A stretch of 15,374 nt of DNA. Origin: CAYNTG01 sp964400105 (GTDB lineage Bacteria > UBP14 > UBA6098). The translations under genes and the position numbers were made by a program. The DNA lies in NCBI GenBank assembly GCA_964400105.1, contig CAYNTG010000051.1, positions 1 through 15,374 of the forward strand, read 5' to 3'. The notes beneath the pieces were generated by a model. That model was given only the letters and a program-made list of their open reading frames with translations, was not told the DNA's origin and ran no database searches. Position 1 is the stretch's first letter, and each line of letters starts with the position of its first letter. Positions 7,681 through 13,338 of the stretch are shown in pieces.

Positions 7681-8988
7681 ATGTCGATCGAACCGAAACT
7701 TTACCGCGGAATGAGGGATATCCTTCCGGAGAGGATGCTCGTTCGCGAGAGGCTTCTGATAAAGGTGCGCGAGATCTTTCGTTTATGGGGTTTTGCGCCT
7801 ATCGCGACACCGGCTATCGAATTCAAAGAGATTCTCGCAGGCAAATACGGCGATATGGCCGACCGGCTGATATACAGCATCGAGCATAAGGACGGCCTTG
7901 CGCTGCGATACGATTTAACCGTGCCACTGGCGCGCGTCATTGCTATGTATGGAAACAAATTGCCGAAACCGTTCAGGCGTTATCAGATTCAGGAGGTATG
8001 GCGTGCAGAACGCGCGCAGCCGAGGCGTGGGCGTTTCCGCGAATTTTTACAGTGCGATGTCGATACAGTCGGCGCTTCGTCGCCGGTCGCCGATGCGGAG
8101 GTCCTCGCGCTCAGCGTCGCCATTTTAAAGGAAATTGGATTTCCGGGCGCGGTTACGCGACTAAATCATCGCGCGCTTCTGCGGGGTTTGATGGAGGAAT
8201 TCGGTTTCGATAGCGAACGCGAGATCGAGGTTTGCCGGATCGTCGATAAGCTCGACAAGATCGGCGAGGAGGGCGTCCGCGAGGAGCTCGGCAATGCCGG
8301 CTGTTCGAGCGAAAGCGTAGAAAAGCTTATGGCAACGATCCTTCGCGAGGGGGATCGAGATGATCTTCTCGATTATGTCGAGCGTTCATTCGGCGAAAAC
8401 GCACGAATCGTGCATGGCGTTTCGGAGCTTCGCGAAATCATCCGATTGGCTTCCGGATTCGGCGCGGATGAAGAATCAATCCGGATCGACCTATCGCTTT
8501 CGCGGGGTTTAGATTATTATACGGGAAGTATATTCGAGAGTTTTTTGCCTAAGCAGCCGCATATCGGGAGCCTCACCGGCGGCGGCAGATACGACAACCT
8601 CATAGGTCTTTTCTCGAAACAGGAAATCCCGGCGGTGGGAATCACTATCGGTTTGGATCGGATGATAGCGGCGCTGGAGGACGCCGGCAAGATCGAGGGC
8701 GTGAAAACGCCTACCCGCGTGCTTGTGACGGTATTCGATGAAAATCTCCTCGGATCGTCGATAGAAATCGCCCGGAAAATACGTGAGAGTGGGATTCCGT
8801 CGGAGGTTTATCTCGAACCTAAGCGCCTTAAAAAGCAGTTTTCATATGCCGATTCCCTGGGAATCCCGTTCGTGGTAATCGTCGGTGAGGATGAGATCGC
8901 CGGGTCGGTTTATTCGCTGAAAAACATGGTTACGGGCGAGCAACAAACAGTCGATTTCGCGGAGCTTTTAAAAATATTAAGCAAATAG
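7681..8988 (+). CDS. hisS: Histidyl-tRNA synthetase
   Basis: 435 residues, normal length for a class II histidyl-tRNA synthetase, which charges tRNA-His in the cytoplasm. Signature parts in order: YRGMRDILP near 8-16; TPAIE in the motif 1 region; RYDLTVPLAR; motif 2 around YQIQEVWRAERAQPRRGRF with FLQCDVD; the histidine-specific LSRGLDYYTG; GGGRYDNLIGLF; and motif 3 AVGITIGLDRM. The last about 95 residues are the anticodon-binding domain (RVLVTVFDE..., ending VDFAELLKILSK). The ATG has GGAGGA 4 bases upstream and its own promoter at 7621-7649. Its stop codon TAG is part of the 7-base duplication flanking the small insertion element downstream, so the insertion left the coding sequence intact. 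Confidence 0.98.
   Translation: MSIEPKLYRGMRDILPERMLVRERLLIKVREIFRLWGFAPIATPAIEFKEILAGKYGDMADRLIYSIEHKDGLALRYDLTVPLARVIAMYGNKLPKPFRRYQIQEVWRAERAQPRRGRFREFLQCDVDTVGASSPVADAEVLALSVAILKEIGFPGAVTRLNHRALLRGLMEEFGFDSEREIEVCRIVDKLDKIGEEGVREELGNAGCSSESVEKLMATILREGDRDDLLDYVERSFGENARIVHGVSELREIIRLASGFGADEESIRIDLSLSRGLDYYTGSIFESFLPKQPHIGSLTGGGRYDNLIGLFSKQEIPAVGITIGLDRMIAALEDAGKIEGVKTPTRVLVTVFDENLLGSSIEIARKIRESGIPSEVYLEPKRLKKQFSYADSLGIPFVVIVGEDEIAGSVYSLKNMVTGEQQTVDFAELLKILSK
8982..8988. repeat. Left copy of 7-bp target-site duplication (CAAATAG)
   Basis: CAAATAG directly precedes the left inverted repeat of the 132-bp element and recurs exactly after its right end. The last three bases are the hisS stop codon. 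Confidence 0.75.
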
Positions 8989-9120
8989 AGATCGCTGATT
9001 TTACCGAATTCACTACGCCATATGCTCGTAAGAATCCAGGAGTGTGATGAGGCACTATTACCTAATTACCTGACATTTTTTGCTGCTAAAGGCACTTAAA
9101 TTCACTTTTTTCAGCGATCT
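8989..9120. mobile_element. 132-bp MITE-like element between convergent hisS and trxB-like genes
   Basis: The ends are perfect inverted repeats: AGATCGCTGA at 8989-8998 and TCAGCGATCT at 9111-9120 (11 pairs if flanking G8988/C9121 are counted). It is flanked on both sides by CAAATAG, the direct duplication expected from transposition. It holds no gene. Inside are two direct copies of AATTCACT (9007-9014 and 9099-9106) and an AT-rich core. Removing the element and one CAAATAG leaves the hisS TAG directly next to the trxB-like stop codon on the other strand, a plausible ancestral arrangement. It would be non-autonomous, moved by a transposase encoded elsewhere; the family is unknown. A long-loop bidirectional terminator is the alternative, but that would not explain the duplication. 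Confidence 0.72.
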
Positions 9121-9127
9121 CAAATAG
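9121..9127. repeat. Right copy of 7-bp target-site duplication (CAAATAG)
   Basis: Exact direct repeat of 8982-8988, immediately after the right inverted repeat and immediately before the stop codon (CTA on this strand, 9128-9130) of the minus-strand trxB-like gene. Confidence 0.75.
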
Positions 9128-10063
9128 CTATCGTATGTCATTTTCGAGGAACAAACCCGCCTCGACAGCGGCGATAGTGCCGTCGGACGTCGCACCGGTT
9201 ATCTGGCGAACCGTTTTCGAACGGATATCCCCGGCGGCGAAAAGCCCCGGCGTCGATGTCCTCATACGTTCGTCCGTTTTTATATAACCATTTTTATCGA
9301 GCTTCACCAACCCCTCGGCAAATCCGGCATTCGGATCGAAACCGGCATAGATAAATACTCCGGCGACTTCGATCTTTGACGGTTCGTGGTCGTTGCGCGG
9401 TTCGACCGTGATCGACTCGACCGCGTTTTCACCGTCGATGCTTATAACCCGGTGGTTTGGCAGGAAAGACACCTTGCCCGTTTCGAGGAGCCTTTTCTGG
9501 ATAATCTTTGAACCGGGGATATGTGGCAGATATTCGATGAATGTCAGGTGCTTCACGAATTTCAGCAGAAATTCGCCCTCCTGAAGGCCGGAATTTCCGC
9601 CGCCTATCACCGCGATGTCCATATCGACGAAGAATGGGCCGTCGCAGGTTCCGCAATACGAAACCCCTCTGCCGCGCAGCTCCACTTCGCCGGGGATTCC
9701 CAGTATCTTCGGGACGGAGCCGCTCGCGATCACGACCGTTTTCGCGGATATTTTTTCCGAACCGATGTCCACGACGAAAGCGCCGTCCTGTGTGCGTTCC
9801 AACGATTTCACATCCGAGAATTCTCTCAGCTCGGTCCCGAATCGCAACGCCTGAGCCTTCATCTTTGCCATTAGCTCCACGCCGGATATTCCATCCGGGA
9901 ATCCCGGATAGTTTTCGATCAGGTGCGTCGAAGCCGGAAGCCCGCCGGCCATCATTTTTTCGAGAACGAGCGTGCTGTGAAGCTCGCGCGATGTGTAAAT
10001 TGCGGCGGTTAAACCTGCCGGCCCTGCCCCGATAATCAACACATCTTTGATCGTTTCGTTCAT
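9128..10063 (-). CDS. Thioredoxin reductase-like flavoprotein lacking the NADPH motif
   Basis: 311 residues, the length of low-molecular-weight thioredoxin reductases. It shows an FAD-binding IGAGPAG (11-17), the redox-active pair C137/C140 in YCGTCDGPFF, a second nucleotide-fold GGGNSG (154-159), and the C-terminal FAD motif TPGLFAAGDIRSKTVRQI. In E. coli TrxB the NADPH phosphate is held by HRRDGFRA. The aligned stretch here, with no gaps needed, is EYLPHIPG (177-184), so all the key basic residues are missing. Relatives lacking this motif include ferredoxin-dependent (FFTR-type) and non-NADPH enzymes, so the donor may be ferredoxin or NADH. A good ribosome-binding site (AAAAGGAT) precedes ATG 10063. 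It is the last gene of a yigZ - TlpA-like - NapH-like - trxB operon, 21 bases after the NapH-like stop. Confidence 0.92.
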   Translation of the reverse strand: MNETIKDVLIIGAGPAGLTAAIYTSRELHSTLVLEKMMAGGLPASTHLIENYPGFPDGISGVELMAKMKAQALRFGTELREFSDVKSLERTQDGAFVVDIGSEKISAKTVVIASGSVPKILGIPGEVELRGRGVSYCGTCDGPFFVDMDIAVIGGGNSGLQEGEFLLKFVKHLTFIEYLPHIPGSKIIQKRLLETGKVSFLPNHRVISIDGENAVESITVEPRNDHEPSKIEVAGVFIYAGFDPNAGFAEGLVKLDKNGYIKTDERMRTSTPGLFAAGDIRSKTVRQITGATSDGTIAAVEAGLFLENDIR

Positions 10064-10084
10064 GAAATCCTTTTCATTAAATAA

Positions 10085-10840
10085 TTATTTCCTTCGCTTT
10101 TCGAGAGAAAGGCAACCAGCTTTGCAAACCCCGGTGCATCTCATGCAGGATATACACATCGGCCCATCGACGACGCTTTTTTTGGGAAGCGTGCCCATCG
10201 GGCAATCGTAGCATAGTCCGCATCCCGAACAGCATTCTTTTTTTCTTCGTATCGCGAAGATAGAAAATCGCCCAGCGATTCCGAGCAGCGCGCCGAACGG
10301 GCAAAACCATCGGCAGAAAAAGCGCTCGATAAAGAGCGAGCCGATGGCAAAAATGGTAATCAGCCCTGCCGCAATAGGCATAATCGGCATCGCCCAAATC
10401 GCATAACCCCAGAAAAACGGGCACCCGACCATGCAAATAAGCCTCCCGGATATGAATGTTGCCAAAGCGACACATATCAAAACAATAAAGGCAAACCATG
10501 CGAGCTTATCGTTGCGCTTTACCGGGACGGTTTTATTTAAACGGAGCTTGCGACCGATCGATCCGAGGATGCGCGATGCGAAACCGATCGGGCATACCCA
10601 GCCGCAGAACGCACGCGGAAAAACGAACGATAGAAGGAAAAAGAATATTCCAAGAAAAATTCCGATCACGAAAAAATCGAGTGGAATACGATGCCGAAGC
10701 GCCAAAATCGGGGCCTCTATCGCGGCGAACGGACATACCCGATGCGCTCCCGCCACCCCCCAAAAATGCAATATCACATAGCTGAAAATAGCAAATGAAA
10801 CCGATTGAATCGCTAATCTTATAGACTGAATCTTCTTCAT
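10085..10840 (-). CDS. NapH-like membrane-bound 4Fe-4S protein
   Basis: 251 residues combining membrane helices (about 8-28, 55-75, 112-132, 150-170) with many cysteines, as in the NapH/MauN/NosR-C-terminal family of quinol-linked or thiol-linked electron carriers. It has three CxxxCP motifs (CGWVCP 79-84, CMVGCP 136-141, CRWFCP 176-181) and an earlier VCPF at 35-38. The C-terminal domain holds two 4Fe-4S cysteine sets: C203/204, C207, C210, C213 and C229, C232, C235, C239 with C243. Positive residues flank the cluster domain, suggesting it faces the cytoplasm. The ATG overlaps the stop codon of the TlpA-like gene (ATGA), so the two are translationally coupled. No nap or nos genes are nearby, so the role is probably not periplasmic nitrate or nitrous oxide reduction. 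Electron transfer to the neighbouring thioredoxin-like lipoprotein is inferred. Confidence 0.87.
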   Translation of the reverse strand: MKKIQSIRLAIQSVSFAIFSYVILHFWGVAGAHRVCPFAAIEAPILALRHRIPLDFFVIGIFLGIFFFLLSFVFPRAFCGWVCPIGFASRILGSIGRKLRLNKTVPVKRNDKLAWFAFIVLICVALATFISGRLICMVGCPFFWGYAIWAMPIMPIAAGLITIFAIGSLFIERFFCRWFCPFGALLGIAGRFSIFAIRRKKECCSGCGLCYDCPMGTLPKKSVVDGPMCISCMRCTGVCKAGCLSLEKRRK

Positions 10841-11418
10841 TTCTTCGATTTGTCTTCGCTGCTTGCGGAATCCTCGATCTTTATTCCAATTGTTTCGGCG
10901 ATCTCACGCCTAAAATCCTCCTCCTCGAAATTCGGCGTGCCGATCATCCTTCGAATCTCGCTGCTATTGTGGAAAAATATCCGCGTCGGGATCGCATCGA
11001 TTTTCATCGCGGAGAAAAGGCTGCTGTCCGCCCGAATTATCGGGATATCGATACCGAGCGAATCGACGATCTTGTCGAATTTCGAGATTTCCTCATAGGT
11101 GAATACAAATACCGACAAATGATGCTTGCCGAATTCGTCATGAATTTCCTGCAATGCCAAAAGTTCCCCGGCGCAAGGAACGCACCAGCTAACCAAAAAG
11201 CCGACTACCACGGATCCCCGCTGGATATCTTTGTTGGAATACTTCTTGCCATCCGGGGTCTCGTATTTGAAATCGGGGAATTCGATCCTCGATTCGTTCG
11301 AATCCTCTGAGTCCTCTCCGCAACCCGTGAATAATATCATGCAAGCCGCAAAGATCAGCGCCAATGAAGGCATAATCCGCTTCATTTTTTCTGAAGATAA
11401 GTAATTTCGAGATTCCAT
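10837..11418 (-). CDS. TlpA/ResA-like thioredoxin-fold lipoprotein
   Basis: 193 residues from ATG 11418. The N-terminus is a lipoprotein signal: a hydrophobic stretch ending LFTGC, with C33 as the probable lipidated cysteine, followed by an acidic Ser/Glu/Asp linker. The thioredoxin fold follows, with the redox motif SWCVPC (C79, C82) and the cis-proline loop DAIPTRIFF (P144). Such proteins reduce or exchange disulfides in other extracytoplasmic proteins, for example during cytochrome c maturation. An internal ATG at 11385 would give a more typical signal peptide (MKRIMPSLALIFAAC...) and may be the true start; neither start has a clear ribosome-binding site. It begins 17 bases after the yigZ stop and overlaps the NapH-like gene by 4 bases. 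No CcdA or DsbD reductant gene is in the window, which makes the NapH-like neighbour a candidate electron donor. Confidence 0.88.
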   Translation of the reverse strand: MESRNYLSSEKMKRIMPSLALIFAACMILFTGCGEDSEDSNESRIEFPDFKYETPDGKKYSNKDIQRGSVVVGFLVSWCVPCAGELLALQEIHDEFGKHHLSVFVFTYEEISKFDKIVDSLGIDIPIIRADSSLFSAMKIDAIPTRIFFHNSSEIRRMIGTPNFEEEDFRREIAETIGIKIEDSASSEDKSKK

Positions 11419-11435
11419 ATTGCTCGTTTCTGATT

Positions 11436-12047
11436 CTAAGTTATCGGTTTCGGTTTTATTTTTCCACGTGAAAGGTCGGCGAGGACGCTCGATATCGCAT
11501 CGATATTGGATTTCGGGACCTCGAATTTTATCGAAACATCGGCGCCGAATTCGGCGCTTAAAATCTTACCATCGACTCGCACGATCGCGGTCTCGAATTC
11601 TGAATACATATTATAAGGGAGGAGAACGTCGAATTTCGCCATCTCGAACCTTTCGACTATACCGGCATCACGGATTGCCGCCGAAGCTGCTTGCGAGTAT
11701 GCTCTCATAAGCCCGCCGACGCCGAGTTTGGTTCCACCGAAATATCGAGTAACGATGCACGCGACGTTCGATAGATTTTTCCCAGCAAGCACCCGAATCA
11801 TCGGCAAACCGGCGCTTCCCGATGGTTCGCCGTCGTCGGAGGAAAGCTCCTCCGATGGATCGATACCGATTCGAAATGCCCAGCAATGATGGGTCGCGTC
11901 GTGGAAATCCGATTTCGCCCGCGCGAGAAGCTTTTTAAAATCCTCGCGGATGAGTGCGCTGTCGATATAAGAGATAAATCTCGAAGCCCTGTCTTCGATT
12001 TGGGCCATGCCGAAATGCGCTACGGTTTGGTAAGAATATTTTGTCAA
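11436..12047 (-). CDS. yigZ: YigZ/IMPACT family protein
   Basis: 203 residues, standard length. It matches the IMPACT N-terminal domain: SRFISYI near 22-28, DATHHCWAFRIG, SSDDGEPSGSAGLP and VTRYFGGTKLGVGGLMRAY. A C-terminal ferredoxin-like half (DUF1949 type, about 135-203) follows. The eukaryotic relative IMPACT is a translation regulator; the bacterial biochemical role is not settled. The start is TTG 12047, because the following YSYQTVAHFGMAQIEDRASRF aligns with the conserved family N-terminus. A later ATG (codon 14) would cut into it. No clear ribosome-binding site is present. It is the first gene of the redox operon, behind the promoter predicted at 12092-12119; a link to the redox genes beyond co-transcription is not evident. 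Confidence 0.93.
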   Translation of the reverse strand: MTKYSYQTVAHFGMAQIEDRASRFISYIDSALIREDFKKLLARAKSDFHDATHHCWAFRIGIDPSEELSSDDGEPSGSAGLPMIRVLAGKNLSNVACIVTRYFGGTKLGVGGLMRAYSQAASAAIRDAGIVERFEMAKFDVLLPYNMYSEFETAIVRVDGKILSAEFGADVSIKFEVPKSNIDAISSVLADLSRGKIKPKPIT

Positions 12048-12091
12048 TTGTGATATACTTTTGCCAATTAAGAGATCGTTTTATCCGAATA

Positions 12092-12119
12092 AATTTATGC
12101 AATCCGTTGCGAAAGTCAA
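12092..12119 (-). promoter_or_regulatory. Predicted promoter for the yigZ-redox operon
   Basis: On the minus strand, TTGACT (complement of 12114-12119) and TAAATT (complement of 12092-12097) are separated by 16 bases, giving a start near 12085 and a leader of about 38 bases. The -35 box is good; the -10 box matches four of six positions. Confidence 0.4.
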
Positions 12120-12132
12120 ATGTTTGTTGTGG

Positions 12133-12150
12133 GGGCGTCGGCCGACGCCC
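12133..12150. repeat. 18-bp perfect palindrome (GGGCGTCGGCCGACGCCC)
   Basis: The sequence equals its own reverse complement and can form a 7-pair stem with a GGCC loop. It lies 12 bases past the NikR-like stop codon on the minus strand and 14 bases upstream of the yigZ operon -35 box. There is no T-tract on either strand, so a classical terminator is doubtful. It may be a Rho-independent-like stop, a REP-like dispersed repeat, or an operator site for the yigZ operon. Confidence 0.6.
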
Positions 12151-12161
12151 GGCAACCGAGC

Positions 12162-12563
12162 TTATCGATCGGGCAGGATAGTCAATTCGCCAAAACTCAC
12201 CCCTCTTATGCCGATGATCCGGGAGGATATATCCATCGCGCGTCCGGCTGTCGAGCGGATGATAATCGCCTCGAATGTCATTTCCGCAGAAAGGTGAACC
12301 TTCGAGATACTCACGATATCGCCGATATATTTAAGCTGCTCGTTGATTAGTTTGTGGCTCAGATACTTACCGTGATCGAAAATAATCGAAAGCGTCCCGA
12401 TAACGCGGACATCCGGATTCTCGATCTCATTTTTAACAAGAGCATTTTGTATAAGGTCGCGGATCGCCTCGGACCGGGTTTCGTATCCCATCTCTGTGAA
12501 TAATTCGTCGAATCGAGCGGCAAGTTCCTCTTCGATGCTAATGCTACATCGCTTCGTGGTCAT
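12162..12563 (-). CDS. NikR-like ribbon-helix-helix regulator without a canonical nickel site
   Basis: 133 residues with the NikR layout. Residues 1-45 are a ribbon-helix-helix DNA-binding domain (RCSISIEEELAARFDELF, then GYETRSEAIRDLI), and residues 53-133 are an ACT-like regulatory domain. Gap-free alignment with E. coli NikR from memory puts the nickel ligands H76, H87, H89 and C95 at L77, K88, H90 and T96, so only one of four is kept. It probably still forms a tetramer and binds DNA, but the signal is likely not nickel bound in the known way. A strong AAGGAG sits 6 bases before ATG 12563, inside the end of rsmI, which overlaps it by 20 bases. The two are therefore coupled. No nickel transporter or hydrogenase gene is in the window. 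Confidence 0.85.
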   Translation of the reverse strand: MTTKRCSISIEEELAARFDELFTEMGYETRSEAIRDLIQNALVKNEIENPDVRVIGTLSIIFDHGKYLSHKLINEQLKYIGDIVSISKVHLSAEMTFEAIIIRSTAGRAMDISSRIIGIRGVSFGELTILPDR

Positions 12564-13251
12564 TCTCTTCTCCTTTTTTTTGTTCCGGCCCGATAATAAA
12601 AACCAATTCGCCCTTGATACCCTCGATTTTTTGTTCTATCTCGCTAATTCTGCCGCGAATGACGTCCTCGAAAACCTTCGATATCTCCCTGCAAAGAACG
12701 GCGTTTCGGTCGCCGAGAATCTCAGCGGCATCCTTTATGAAATCGGCGATTCGATGCGGGGATACGTAAAATATAGTCGTTCGAGGCGGCTGCTCGGCGA
12801 TCTTACGCAAACGGCGACGTCTTCCCTTTCCGGTTCGCGATAAAAATCCCTCGAAGGAAAATCCATTAACCGGAAAACCGGAGAGAATAAGCGCCGGAAC
12901 GAAAGCGGTCGGGCCGGGCAAAATCTCGAACGGTATCCCGCTTTCGATGGCCTTTCTCGCGAGCGTCCATCCAGGATCGGAGATTCCGGGCGTTCCGGAT
13001 TCGGAGATCACAGCGATCGTTTTACCCTCTGAAACCTGACGGATTATATCGTCGGCGCGCCGACGTTCGTTCTTCACATGATATGGAAAAAGAGGCGTCG
13101 TTATCCCGTATTTTTTCAGAAGAAATGCCGCCGACCGGGTATCCTCGGCGGCAATAGCATCCACCTCTCCGAGGATACGGATCGCTCGAAGAGTAATATC
13201 CTCGAGATTGCCTACCGGCGTCGGAACGAATATCAGTTTTCCCATTGGCAT
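12544..13251 (-). CDS. rsmI: 16S rRNA (cytidine-1402-2'-O)-methyltransferase
   Basis: About 235 residues. RsmI 2'-O-methylates C1402 of 16S rRNA using S-adenosylmethionine. Family motifs: FVPTPVGNLEDITLRA at the N-terminus, AAEDTR, ISESGTPGISDPG, and PGPTA followed by ALILSGFPVNGFSFEGFL. Usual RsmI proteins have about 280-290 residues with a small C-terminal helical domain. This one stops soon after GELVFIIGPEQKK, so that domain is absent. I chose ATG 13251 (MPMGKLIF): it is just before the conserved core and lies 9 bases after a predicted -10 box. ATG 13245 is also possible. A TTG at 13293 would add 14 residues unlike the family and would run through the promoter. It overlaps the downstream NikR-like gene by 20 bases. 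Confidence 0.93.
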   Translation of the reverse strand: MPMGKLIFVPTPVGNLEDITLRAIRILGEVDAIAAEDTRSAAFLLKKYGITTPLFPYHVKNERRRADDIIRQVSEGKTIAVISESGTPGISDPGWTLARKAIESGIPFEILPGPTAFVPALILSGFPVNGFSFEGFLSRTGKGRRRRLRKIAEQPPRTTIFYVSPHRIADFIKDAAEILGDRNAVLCREISKVFEDVIRGRISEIEQKIEGIKGELVFIIGPEQKKGEENDHEAM

Positions 13252-13260
13252 GATAAATGT

Positions 13261-13288
13261 AATATATTCGGCGAAAGCATAATCACAA
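13261..13288 (-). promoter_or_regulatory. Predicted leaderless promoter for rsmI
   Basis: On the minus strand, TTGTGA (complement of 13283-13288) and TATATT (complement of 13261-13266) are 16 bases apart. Transcription is expected near 13254, about three bases before ATG 13251. No ribosome-binding site precedes that ATG, which fits a leaderless transcript. Confidence 0.4.
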
Positions 13289-13302
13289 GCCAAATCGCGG
13301 CC

Positions 13303-13330
13303 TTGACAGATTAGTAAAAAACTCTATCTT
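13303..13330 (+). promoter_or_regulatory. Predicted leaderless promoter for the 13339 secreted-protein gene
   Basis: A perfect TTGACA (13303-13308) and TATCTT (13325-13330) are 16 bases apart, so transcription should begin near 13337, two bases before ATG 13339. There is no ribosome-binding site (GTAATATT precedes the ATG). The -35 box is separated from that of the divergent rsmI promoter by only 14 bases. Confidence 0.5.
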
Positions 13331-13338
13331 GTAATATT

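Noticed and set aside
9007..9106. Direct repeat AATTCACT (9007-9014 and 9099-9106) as a separate functional site
   Set aside because: Eight bases in AT-rich sequence can recur by chance; noted only as a possible sub-terminal feature of the insertion.
8989..9120. Reading the inverted repeat as a bidirectional terminator for hisS and the trxB-like gene
   Set aside because: A 10-bp stem with a 112-base loop is a poor terminator, and it does not explain the perfect CAAATAG duplication.
13252..13293. TTG 13293 as the start of rsmI
   Set aside because: The added residues do not resemble the RsmI N-terminus and the DNA there contains the predicted promoter.
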